From Clostridium sporogenes (GTDB lineage: Bacteria; Bacillota; Clostridia; Clostridiales; Clostridiaceae), in assembly GCF_001020205.1 (NCBI RefSeq), contig NZ_CP011663.1, forward strand, positions 1,860,001 to 1,924,000: a DNA stretch of 64,000 nucleotides. Direction: 5' to 3'. The translations under genes and the position numbers were made by a program. Shown piece after piece: positions 55,792-64,000 of the stretch (the first letter of the stretch is position 1; every line of letters starts with the position of its first letter). The notes beneath the pieces are model-generated. The model was not told where the DNA came from. It searched no databases and worked only from the letters and a program-made list of their open reading frames with translations.

Positions 55792-57798
55792 ATGAAAAGT
55801 ATAAAGTCTAAAATAATAACTATAATATCTATTGTCTGTATAGTGAGTGTTGGTTTATGTTCCTCTATAAGTTATTATTTCTCCTATAAGGCAATAATGA
55901 AAGAAGCTACTAATAAGGTGAGCATGGCTTCTCAAAAGTATTCAGAAATAATAGAGGGGTGGTTATTAACAAAAACTAAATTCCTAGATTCAATGTTATT
56001 AGATCTTCAGTATAATAATAAATATGATAAAAAGTATTTAGAAGATTATTTTAGAGTGCAGGCCAAAGCCAATAAAGATGTTATAAATATATATGCAGGT
56101 TTTAGTAATAAAGATTTTATGTCTGTTGATGGAGTTAAACCTAGTGCAGATTATGATTGTACTCAAAGAATTTGGTATAAAGATACAGTTAATAAAGATG
56201 GTGTAACTTATTCTTCTCCTTATCTTGATGCAATTACAAAGAAAATGGTAATAACTATAGCTGAGCCTATTAAAAAGGATGGAAAACTTATAGGGGTGTT
56301 AGCTATGGATATAACTTTGGATTATATTAAAAATTCTGTAGAAAAGGCTACACCTGTAGAAAAAAGTTATGGCTTTTTATTAGATAAAGATAATAATTTT
56401 ATAGTACATCCTAATAAGGAATTTCAACCTAAAGATGGGCAAAGTTATAATGCAAAAGAAGTTATGAACAAAGAGTTAGAAGAATTAACTTCCTTAGATT
56501 CTAAAAATAATAAAGCATTAATTTTAAAGGATTTTGACAATGAAAAAAAAGTTTTTACAAGAACAATAATACCATCAGCAAAATGGTCAATAGGATTTTC
56601 AGTTCCTTTATCAGAATTTAAGAAACCTTTAAATAACATAATAATTTCATTTATATCTATTGCTATTCTATGCTTGGTGGCAGGAACATTATTTGCCATA
56701 TATTCAGCTAAAAAAATATCTGATCCTATTTTAAAAATAACTGAATTGGTAGATGAAACTAAAAGTTTAGATTTAAAAGATAACAATAATTATGAGTATA
56801 TAAATTCATACAAAGATGAAATAGGAACCATAGGTAAAGCAGTTATTCATCTAAGGAAAGAGTTAAGAAATATTATAGAAGAACTAAAGAATTCTTCTAA
56901 TAATGTTTTGAAATATTCAGAATCAATAAATGAAGCTACAGGAGAAACAGTACAAGCTATAGAAGCTATATCAAAAACTGTAGATGAATTAGCACAGGGT
57001 TCTGTGGATCAAGCTAAAGATGCACAAAGTGGTTCAGAAAGATTATTTACATTAGCAGAAGAAATTAAAATAACAGATCAAAGTGCAGATTTAGTAAAAA
57101 AATATTCCTTAGAAACAAAGGGAAATAGCCAAAAAGGTATAGCAACTATGGAGCAGACTATAGAAAAATTTAAAGAAAACAATAAAGTAAATAAAGAATT
57201 AGGAAATAACGTAGATATGTTAGCAAATAAGTCTGGATCTATAGGAGAAATAATAAACTCTATTCAATCTATTGCAGAACAAACAAATTTACTAGCTTTA
57301 AATGCAGCTATAGAAGCGGCGAGAGCAGGAGAAGCAGGAAAAGGCTTTGCAGTAGTAGCAGAAGAAATAAGAAAACTCGCAGAACAAACTTCTACTTCCA
57401 CTAAAGAAATAGAGAACATAGTACAAGAAATACAATTTGAAATTAATAGAACAAAGAATAATATGGATGTATCTCAAAGGGTAGTAGAAGAAGTAAATGG
57501 AGCTATGAATATATCTAAGGAATCCTTTGATAACATCACGAATTCTATAGAAAGCATAGTAGAACAAATTGAGCTTTTAGTAGATAATGTTAAAAAAGTA
57601 GATTCAGATAAAGATGAAGTTTTAGCATCCGTGCAAGGTATATCTGCTATAGCAGAGGAATCTGCAGCATCCACAGAGGAAGTATCTGCTACCATTGAAG
57701 AGCAGGCAGCTTCCATGGCAAGTATAGCCCAAACAGCAGAAAATTTAAAAGAAATAGCAAGCACATTAGATAATGTAGTAAATAAATTTGAAATTTAA
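55792..57798 (+). CDS. Methyl-accepting chemotaxis protein with extracellular dCache domain (copy 2)
   Basis: 668 residues, the same length and layout as copy 1 (helix, dCache about 35-275, helix, HAMP, signalling domain). Differences concentrate in the Cache part (for example [19 protein letters not shown] and residues about 75-120), while the signalling region is almost the same, pointing to divergence of ligand after duplication. It has its own ribosome site and a separate 224-base upstream region, so it may be transcribed independently. A terminator follows at once. Confidence 0.94.
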   Translation: MKSIKSKIITIISIVCIVSVGLCSSISYYFSYKAIMKEATNKVSMASQKYSEIIEGWLLTKTKFLDSMLLDLQYNNKYDKKYLEDYFRVQAKANKDVINIYAGFSNKDFMSVDGVKPSADYDCTQRIWYKDTVNKDGVTYSSPYLDAITKKMVITIAEPIKKDGKLIGVLAMDITLDYIKNSVEKATPVEKSYGFLLDKDNNFIVHPNKEFQPKDGQSYNAKEVMNKELEELTSLDSKNNKALILKDFDNEKKVFTRTIIPSAKWSIGFSVPLSEFKKPLNNIIISFISIAILCLVAGTLFAIYSAKKISDPILKITELVDETKSLDLKDNNNYEYINSYKDEIGTIGKAVIHLRKELRNIIEELKNSSNNVLKYSESINEATGETVQAIEAISKTVDELAQGSVDQAKDAQSGSERLFTLAEEIKITDQSADLVKKYSLETKGNSQKGIATMEQTIEKFKENNKVNKELGNNVDMLANKSGSIGEIINSIQSIAEQTNLLALNAAIEAARAGEAGKGFAVVAEEIRKLAEQTSTSTKEIENIVQEIQFEINRTKNNMDVSQRVVEEVNGAMNISKESFDNITNSIESIVEQIELLVDNVKKVDSDKDEVLASVQGISAIAEESAASTEEVSATIEEQAASMASIAQTAENLKEIASTLDNVVNKFEI

Positions 57799-57810
57799 AT
57801 AGTGATTTTT

Positions 57811-57845
57811 AAAAAACTCCATGGGAATCCATGGGGTTTTTATAT
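57811..57845 (+). terminator. Intrinsic terminator after the chemoreceptor pair
   Basis: CTCCATGG-GAAT-CCATGGGG stem flanked by A6 and T5 (57811-57845). Confidence 0.9.
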
Positions 57846-58008
57846 ATGGTATTATAACTGTAAATACTTACAGCAGTGTCCATATATGTATACAATGCTA
57901 TGGTTTAATCAATTGTTATATCCTATAGATATGTCTAATATATGAAGGAACATGTCCAAATTTTAGACTACCTATGATGTATACTTTCACCTACAATACT
58001 ACTTAGTT

Positions 58009-58431
58009 ATCAGTCTAGAGGAAATAAAAAGAGTAGCTAAACTTTGTGAGAATTAAAATTATAAAGATATCTATGCTATAGAATGTAAAGGAGGTGCAGA
58101 GAAATTAGAAATGCCACATGTTTGGGGAGAAAGTCCATCAGGTGGGGATGAAGTCGCATCACATTGAGGAGAATACCCGACATCAGATTTATATACACAA
58201 GTTGAGTATCCACCAGATGAAAGTGATTATGTTTATAATGATGATTACGGTATAAGAGAATATCTAAATTTGGAAAGATATTATTTCACTTATTTTAAAA
58301 AGTTTCATAATAGGCAAGAAGAAGAACAGTATGAAGTTATAGAGGAGAATACTAATATACCACCAGGTAGTTATTCAGACATTGATCCTGATTTTGCAAA
58401 AAACTATAAGACTTTGCAGGAGATTAGATAG
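58009..58431 (+). pseudogene. Decayed gene with two in-frame stops, family unknown
   Basis: One reading frame runs as protein from about 58009 to TAG at 58429, interrupted by TAA (58054-58056) and TGA (58165-58167). Readable parts: SLEEIKRVAKLCEN, then NYKDIYAIECKGGAEKLE, then MPHVWGESPSGGDEVASH, then EYPPDESDYVYNDDYG and a charged end. AAAGGAGG at 58088 could serve an ATG at 58111. Two stops in a continuous frame indicate a broken gene rather than recoding. The family is not recognised. Confidence 0.55.
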
Positions 58432-58496
58432 AAGAAATAGGATTCGTTAAAATAATAATAGCTAGTTCATACATGTATTTATCATATATAAACTAG

Positions 58497-58875
58497 CTAC
58501 TTAGTAAGTTCTAATTCAATAAATTCATTTTCAACTATTTGAATATCAACAACCATCCTTTCTGTAAAACTTATTTAAAATCTTGATTATAACTGACAGG
58601 CAAATATAAATCTAATTTTTCTAATTTAACATTAAACAAATTCAATACTTTAAATATATACATATATCTGGTTAATTTGGTTATAGAAAACTTAAAGTAT
58701 AAAATAATTTTTTCAGGGAATATATAATTTGAATTAGAACTTACTTAAGTAATTTTTAAAGTCTAAATTCCCATTGGTCTATACCTCTTCTTTCTACAGT
58801 TTAAAATATTGAATAAACTTTAAATTATTTGGTGGAATCACTCCAGTCTTTTTTATTATCAATAGATAGAAATTT
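58497..58875 (-). pseudogene. Decayed minus-strand gene with frameshifts
   Basis: On the minus strand, pieces in different frames read as one protein: FLSIDNKKDWSDSTK, then TVERRGIDQWEFRL, then about 50 residues without a stop (IFPEKIILYFKFSITK...LDLYLPVSYNQDFK), then after a frame change SFTERMVVDIQIVENEF ending in TAG at 58497-58499. Several stops and shifts separate them. It was a gene of roughly 120 codons or more. The family is not recognised. The stretch 58876-59060 shows nothing more. Confidence 0.5.
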
Positions 58876-59130
58876 TAAATTTAAGGAAGTTTTTTATTAA
58901 ATATTATCTATTGATTAATTAAATGATACTATATATGCATATAAAAGTCAATATTCAGAATAAATAAAATATTGTAAAAATATTTTATTTAGCAAATTTA
59001 TTTTCTAATAGCATTCTAATTGAAAAATAAACCTTGATAATTTTGATGTTTTAAAATTCATTTTATGGTATAATTTTTCGAGAATAAGTAAGTATAAGAT
59101 AAAGTGAATATAAAAAGGAGATTTTTAAAT

Positions 59131-60144
59131 ATGACAATGGATACAAAACTTTTTCCAATAAAGTCAAAGGGTAAATATGGATATGTTAATATTAATGGTG
59201 AAACTTGTATAGAAAATAAGTATAGTTATGCTGAAAAATTTATAGGAGATTTAGCAGTAGTAGCTATAGATGATTATTTTGGATTTATAGATAAAAAAGG
59301 GAATGAAATAGTTAATATTGAATATGATGATGTTTATGATTTTGTAGAAGGCTTAGCTGCAGTAGACAAAGAAGGAAAACTAGGATATGTGAATGCTAAG
59401 GGCGCTGTAGTTGTAGCTCCTCAATTTAAAGAAGCTAATGATTTTAGTGAAGGTTTAGCTGCAGTGCAATTGGAGTATAAATGGGGATATATAGATAAAG
59501 AAGGTAAGTTTGTGATTAAACCTGAGTTTTTTGATGCTGGGGATTTTAGCGAAGGTTTAGCTATGGTTCAACCAGGAGGTAAAATAGGGTATATAGACAA
59601 ACTAGGAAATGTGGTTATAGAACCTAATTATGATTATGGTAAAAAATTTAGTGAAGGTTTAGCCCCGATTAAATTAAGAGATAGGTATGGATACATAGAT
59701 AAATTAGGAAATATGGCTATAAAACCTAAATATTATGAGGCTAATATTTTTAAAGAAGGTTTAGCAGCGGTGAAACTTATGGATAAGTATGGGTTTATAG
59801 ATAAAAATGGGGAAATGATAATACATTCTAAATATGACTGGGCAGATGATTTTTGTGAAGATATTGCAGCTGTAAGTATTAAAGAAAAGTATGGTTTTAT
59901 AGATAAAGAAGGTAAAGAGATAATACCATTAAAGTTTGGTTCCGTAGGAGTTATTAGTGAGGGTTTGGTAGCTGTAGAAATAGAAGGGAAATGGGGTTAT
60001 ATAAATAAGAAGGGTGAATTTATCATAAAACCTATTTATGATAAAGCAGAAAAATTTGTAGATGGAGTGGCAAAGGTTATATTTGAAAATAGAGTAAAAT
60101 ATATAGATGAGAATGGAGTTTATTTAGGTGTAAAAAATATTTAA
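59131..60144 (+). CDS. WG-repeat (KWG) protein
   Basis: 337 residues made of about nine to ten tandem repeats of roughly 33 residues, each with a (Y/W)G(Y/F)ID(K)xG start, an I-x-P-x-(Y/F) middle and an F-x-EGLAAV end, for example KWGYIDKEGKFVIKPEF and RYGYIDKLGNMAIKPKY. WG repeats fold into blade-like beta units; their role is mostly unknown, with links to surface or stress proteins in some bacteria. No signal peptide, so probably cytoplasmic. The start is ATG 59131 after AAAAAGGAG; GTG 59104 lies before the ribosome site. TGGTATAAT at 59066-59074 is a likely extended -10. Confidence 0.88.
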   Translation: MTMDTKLFPIKSKGKYGYVNINGETCIENKYSYAEKFIGDLAVVAIDDYFGFIDKKGNEIVNIEYDDVYDFVEGLAAVDKEGKLGYVNAKGAVVVAPQFKEANDFSEGLAAVQLEYKWGYIDKEGKFVIKPEFFDAGDFSEGLAMVQPGGKIGYIDKLGNVVIEPNYDYGKKFSEGLAPIKLRDRYGYIDKLGNMAIKPKYYEANIFKEGLAAVKLMDKYGFIDKNGEMIIHSKYDWADDFCEDIAAVSIKEKYGFIDKEGKEIIPLKFGSVGVISEGLVAVEIEGKWGYINKKGEFIIKPIYDKAEKFVDGVAKVIFENRVKYIDENGVYLGVKNI

Positions 60145-60168
60145 TAAAAATATTTTTATGTTTATTTA

Positions 60169-60212
60169 TCCCTATTTAGTTGGTTAAAAAACCATAGCTA
60201 AATAGGGAAATT
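60169..60212. terminator. Hairpin after the WG-repeat gene
   Basis: 11-bp outer stem TCCCTATTTAG (60169-60179) with CTAAATAGGGA (60198-60208) and a short inner GGTT/AACC stem. It lies between two converging genes; T runs are modest. Confidence 0.6.
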
Positions 60213-60297
60213 TATTTTAAATAAAAATCTTTAAATTGAAAAAATGCATGCTAAATATTTCTTATTTTATAATTTTCAAAATATAGTTTATTTTCTA

Positions 60298-60849
60298 CTA
60301 AAGGGTATAACTATAACTGTTATATTCATTAAGTTTTCCACTATATACAATCTTTTTATTTTCATAAATTCTAAAATCTTGAGGGGTTGTAAGACCAGGA
60401 GGTTTATCAAATAACTGTACACCGGATTGTATAAGTACGTGTGAAACAAATTGAGAACAAAAATATTTATATTTTGTTTCTAATGGGTGACCAATTATTA
60501 CTCCTAATATACCTAAAAGGTTATAGCTATATTTATCACTTTCCTCTTTAAAATTTTCAATTATTTCTTTTAACTTATAATAGTTATCTTCTGAAATATC
60601 TAAGGAATATATGGTACATTCAGCATTTTTAAATTTAAGAAATGCACCCTTGTCCAAAGATTCTTTAACAAACCCTGCTATGAAGGGGTTATTAGGATAT
60701 TTCCTACCAAAACTATACATTTCCTTTAATTCTTTATCAAAGGCTAAGGATACATGGGAGTAGGGCTCCTTTGTATAAAATTTTATAAGATGTCCAAAAT
60801 TTGAACCTGTTAATGATAGGACTATATATATTTGTTTGTATTTTTTCAT
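60298..60849 (-). CDS. Permuted papain-like (YiiX/NlpC-P60-type) protein
   Basis: 183 residues. The order histidine first (YSHVSLAFD, about residue 31), cysteine later (KYFCSQFVSHVLIQSG, about residue 131) is that of circularly permuted NlpC/P60 proteins such as YiiX, which cleave amide bonds of peptides, lipids or cell-wall fragments. The N-terminal hydrophobic strand IYIVLSLTGSNFG is part of the fold rather than a signal peptide, so a cytoplasmic site is likely. AAAGGAG precedes the ATG. It stands alone and converges on the WG-repeat gene. The substrate is unknown. Confidence 0.7.
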   Translation of the reverse strand: MKKYKQIYIVLSLTGSNFGHLIKFYTKEPYSHVSLAFDKELKEMYSFGRKYPNNPFIAGFVKESLDKGAFLKFKNAECTIYSLDISEDNYYKLKEIIENFKEESDKYSYNLLGILGVIIGHPLETKYKYFCSQFVSHVLIQSGVQLFDKPPGLTTPQDFRIYENKKIVYSGKLNEYNSYSYTL

Positions 60850-61210
60850 AGCAACTCTCCTTTAAAAAAATAAATAAAAAATTATAATTTAAAATAATTT
60901 TTTATGTTATTATAGATGTCAGTATTTTTTATTTTATAAGTATTATTTTAATATGTCTTTTTTTATGTGTCTAGAAAATATATAAATAAAATCAAAGAAA
61001 ATTATTGTAAAAAATATTATTATAGCAAAATATTAAAGAAAATTTATGCAAGTTTTGAATTTTATATAATTTTTACAAATAATCTTAAGGAAAATTAATT
61101 TTTAGTTGGTAACAAAATTCATAATAGCTTTTAATTTTATATAGATTTTATGGATGTTATAATATTTATATAAATAAAAAATTTTAAATATATTTAAGGA
61201 GAAGATTTCT
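60850..61210. other. Divergent AT-rich intergenic region
   Basis: About 360 bases between the minus-strand papain-like gene and the helicase gene. TATAAT at 61158-61163 is a plausible -10 for the helicase and the reverse complement of TATAAT at 60909-60914 one for the minus gene, both without a good -35. Nothing else recognised. Confidence 0.4.
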
Positions 61211-64000
61211 GTGAATATTACTAATAAAGACCTTAGAATAGCTGCAGGAGAAAAAATATATAAAAGGGGATTAGATTGTTATATCAATAATCAAGTAGAA
61301 TATATAGAAGCTGATGAGAAAAATGATGATTTAAATATTAGATCTAGGGTAAGCTCCTCTTTAGGAAAAGATTCCTATGAGGTATCTATAAAAATTTTAA
61401 GAGGGAGTACCTATATAAGTAGTAATTGTGAATGTAAATATTGGGGAATAATTTGCAAACATTCTGTAGCTACTCTTATTAAATATATAAATGAAAAAGA
61501 TATAATTTTAAAAGAAAGTGAAAAAAGAAGAAAAAGAGAGTTTATAGAGATTGTAAAAGAAAATTTTTTAAAGGAAATAACTGTAGATACAAATATAAAA
61601 GATTTATGTGCAAGTTATAAACTATGCATAGATAGTAAACCAAATGAAAGATATATATCACTAGAGCTTAAAGTAGGTGAGGATAAGCTTTATGTAGTAA
61701 AAAATGTGAGAGGATTTTTAGAGGCTATTGTAAAAAAACAGAAATTAGCCTTTGGAAAGAATTTTATTTTTAACCCATATATACATAGATTTAAAGAAAA
61801 AGATGAAAAAGTAATTAATATGCTATTAGAAATATATCAATATGATCAAATTGCAAAAAACATAAATTTTGCAAATATAAGTTCATTTTTAAATGGTAAA
61901 AAGGTTTATGTTTCAGAGACTATACTTAAAAGATTTTTTAATATAATAAATGATGATTCTTTAGAATTAAAATTAGATGATGAAAATTTTAAAGAGGTTT
62001 CTCTTATGAGAAAGGATTTACCTTTGGAATTTAGCCTTCAAAAAGAAAGGGATAGATTAGTTTTAAAACAAATAGGTTGTTTACCTATTAATATTACTAA
62101 AGAATATTTTTTTTACAATGATAAAATTTATGAACCTTCCTTAGAACAAATTAATTTATATAGAGGATTTATAAAAGGTTTTACTAGAGAAGAGAAAATA
62201 GAGATAAGTTTTGATGAAAGCTTTAGTGACGATATAGCTTCTTATATAATTCCATCTTTAAAAAAAATGAGTAAAACTTTATATATTGAAGAAGAGTTTA
62301 AAGAAAGATTTTATCAGGAAGAATTAATAAGTACTGTTTATTTTGATAAAAAAGATGATAAAGTAACAGCAGATATAATATTTACTTATGGTGATGTTAA
62401 ACTAAATCCTTTCCAACATAATAATAGATTAGACCATAAAATTTTAGTCAGAAATATAGAAGGAGAAAAAGCGGTTACTAATTTATTAGAGAGATTTTCT
62501 TTTAAAAAGGGAGTTGAGTGTTATGAACTTGAAGAGGAAGAAAAGCTTTTAGATTTTTTAATAGAAGGTATAGAAATGCTTCAGCAATGTGCAGAAGTAT
62601 ATTATTCAGAAGTGTTTAAAGATATAAAAGTGTATAATTCGTCTAGCTATAAATCTAATGTTAGACTTAATAATGAAGATCTCTTAGAATTTAGTTTTAG
62701 TATAGAGGGAGTAGATAAAAAAGAGCTTTTTAATATATTTAATGCAGTAAAACAAAAGAAAAAATATTATAGATTGAAAAACGGAGGCTTTATCCCCTTG
62801 AATAATGATCAAATTTTAAATATGGGCAGTATAATAGATTACTTAAATATAAAAGCTTCAGATTTTAAAAAGGAGGTTGTAACCCTTCCAAAATTTAATG
62901 CAGTTTACATAGATAATTCTCTTAAAGAAAAAGAAATATATTTTGTAGAGAGAAATAAGAAATTTAAAGAACTAGTAAATAGCATAAGGGATATAAAGGA
63001 TATAGATTATGAGGTCCCTAAAAATCTTCAATCCATAATGAGACCCTATCAGAGGTTTGGATTTAAATGGTTTAAAACCTTAGCAAGTTGTGGGCTTGGA
63101 GGAATATTAGCAGATGAAATGGGACTTGGTAAAACCCTTCAAACTATAGCCTTTATAAAATCCGAGGTGGAGGAAAATAAGAATAAACCTATGCCTTCTT
63201 TAGTAGTTTGCCCAACCTCTCTAGTTTATAATTGGGAAGATGAAATAAAGAAATTTCAACCTGATTTAAAATGTACGCTAATATCAGGGGATAAAGATTC
63301 TAGGGAAGAAAGTATAAAGCTTATAGATTCATCAGATATAGTTATAACTACCTATGCTCTTATAAGAAGAGATATTGATAAATATGAAAAAATTAAATTT
63401 AGATATTGTTTTTTAGATGAAGCACAAAACATAAAAAATCCTCAATCCTTAAATGCTCAAAGTGTAAAGAGTATAAAAGCTAATAATTATTTTGCATTAA
63501 CGGGAACACCTGTAGAGAATTCACTAACAGAGCTTTGGTCTATTTTTGACTTTATAATGCCAGGCTACCTTTTAAACTATAGAAGATTTTATGCTAAATA
63601 TGAATCTCCTATTGTTAAAGATAAAAATGAGGAAGCTTTAAAAGAGTTAAATAATCATATAAAGCCCTTTATTCTTAGAAGGTTAAAGAAACATGTAACA
63701 AAGGAATTACCGTCTAAAATTGAGCATAACATAGTAGTTAATATGACAGAAGAACAGAAAAAAGTATATGCATCCTTTGCAGAAAGTGCAAAAGAAGAAT
63801 TTTATAAAGAAATAAAAGAAAAAGGATTTAATAAAAGTAAAATAAAGATATTGTCTATAATTACAAGGCTTAGACAAATATGTTGTGATCCATCTACATT
63901 TATAGAAAATTATGAAGGAAGTAATGGGAAAATAGAAACTCTTTTAGATATTATAAACAGCAGTATAAATGAAGGACATAAAATATTGTTGTTTTCTCAG
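61211..64000 (+). CDS. SNF2-family helicase with SWIM zinc finger, 5' part
   Basis: 930 codons are visible without a stop; the gene runs past the window end. GTG start with AAGGAG about nine bases before. A SWIM zinc finger lies near residues 75-90 (C-E-C...C-K-H: CECKYWGIICKHS). The middle part (about 100-600) is the long SNF2-associated region. The SF2 ATPase follows: MRPYQRFGFKW near 612, Walker A ADEMGLGKT near 634, LDEAQNIKNP (DEAQ box) and ALTGTPVENS. Such bacterial SWI2/SNF2 proteins translocate on DNA, often linked to transcription or repair; the role here is unknown. Confidence 0.92.
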   Translation, partial: MNITNKDLRIAAGEKIYKRGLDCYINNQVEYIEADEKNDDLNIRSRVSSSLGKDSYEVSIKILRGSTYISSNCECKYWGIICKHSVATLIKYINEKDIILKESEKRRKREFIEIVKENFLKEITVDTNIKDLCASYKLCIDSKPNERYISLELKVGEDKLYVVKNVRGFLEAIVKKQKLAFGKNFIFNPYIHRFKEKDEKVINMLLEIYQYDQIAKNINFANISSFLNGKKVYVSETILKRFFNIINDDSLELKLDDENFKEVSLMRKDLPLEFSLQKERDRLVLKQIGCLPINITKEYFFYNDKIYEPSLEQINLYRGFIKGFTREEKIEISFDESFSDDIASYIIPSLKKMSKTLYIEEEFKERFYQEELISTVYFDKKDDKVTADIIFTYGDVKLNPFQHNNRLDHKILVRNIEGEKAVTNLLERFSFKKGVECYELEEEEKLLDFLIEGIEMLQQCAEVYYSEVFKDIKVYNSSSYKSNVRLNNEDLLEFSFSIEGVDKKELFNIFNAVKQKKKYYRLKNGGFIPLNNDQILNMGSIIDYLNIKASDFKKEVVTLPKFNAVYIDNSLKEKEIYFVERNKKFKELVNSIRDIKDIDYEVPKNLQSIMRPYQRFGFKWFKTLASCGLGGILADEMGLGKTLQTIAFIKSEVEENKNKPMPSLVVCPTSLVYNWEDEIKKFQPDLKCTLISGDKDSREESIKLIDSSDIVITTYALIRRDIDKYEKIKFRYCFLDEAQNIKNPQSLNAQSVKSIKANNYFALTGTPVENSLTELWSIFDFIMPGYLLNYRRFYAKYESPIVKDKNEEALKELNNHIKPFILRRLKKHVTKELPSKIEHNIVVNMTEEQKKVYASFAESAKEEFYKEIKEKGFNKSKIKILSIITRLRQICCDPSTFIENYEGSNGKIETLLDIINSSINEGHKILLFSQ

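Noticed and set aside
58111..58431. TGA at 58165 as selenocysteine or recoded codon
   Set aside because: A second stop (TAA at 58054) lies in the same frame upstream and no SECIS-like hairpin was seen, so gene decay is simpler.

Overview
The window reads as chromosome of a low-GC, spore-former-type Firmicute, most probably a Clostridium close to C. botulinum group I / C. sporogenes. The basis is very AT-rich DNA, purine-rich AGGAGG-type ribosome sites, frequent GTG/TTG starts, and the gene set (NfnAB, sigma-54 controlled iron alcohol dehydrogenase, ECF transporter, FetAB, AcoR-type activators). The species is an inference, not a database result. No tRNA, rRNA, CRISPR array, intact transposase or prophage was seen.

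Layout. 1-1.8 kb: end of an OpuC-type compatible-solute ABC importer (ATPase tail plus a permease/binding-protein fusion). 2.1-5.7 kb: TetR regulator and a complete ECF transporter (S component, EcfT, double ATPase). 5.7-6.7 kb: non-coding stretch with an inverted-repeat-bounded element and three tandem hairpin repeats. 6.7-13.2 kb: type I restriction-modification operon hsdM-hsdS-hsdR. 13.8-19.3 kb: threonine pathway (thrC, thrB, aspartokinase, hom). 19.3-20.6 kb: long leader with a good promoter. 20.6-32.9 kb: nine-gene exopolysaccharide operon of Gram-positive Pel type. 33-36.2 kb: second TetR of the same subfamily, a decayed junction, PadR, and the FetAB-type iron exporter. 36.2-44.8 kb: two AcoR-like sigma-54 activators around an iron alcohol dehydrogenase with a sigma-54 promoter, and NfnAB. 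45-46.3 kb: unknown protein plus hemerythrin. 46.7-57.8 kb: alanine racemase, soluble CZB chemoreceptor, purine permease, DUF975 membrane protein, short-chain dehydrogenase, and two tandem Cache chemoreceptors. 57.8-59.1 kb: two decayed genes. 59.1-64 kb: WG-repeat protein, permuted papain-like protein, and a SNF2/SWIM helicase cut by the window end.

The most interesting system is the 20.6-32.9 kb operon. Its first gene fuses a UDP-sugar epimerase (PelX/GalE-like) to a PelD-like receptor with membrane segments, GAF and a degenerate GGDEF that keeps an RxxD c-di-GMP site. PelE-, PelA(deacetylase)-, PelF- and PelG-like genes follow, then, with almost no spacing, a CotH-kinase protein, a VTC (polyphosphate polymerase fold) protein, a DUF4956 membrane protein and a DUF4832-type TIM-barrel protein. 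I infer a c-di-GMP-gated synthase of an aminosugar polymer with an attached, possibly phosphate-based, modification or anchoring module.

Other points: a near-identical TetR operator at two places 32 kb apart; a TetR gene whose aligned start codon is ATA; a sigma-54 promoter with two identical 17-bp palindromes upstream of the alcohol dehydrogenase gene; several short inverted-repeat elements. Start sites were moved from the longest ORF where a ribosome site clearly favours an internal start.
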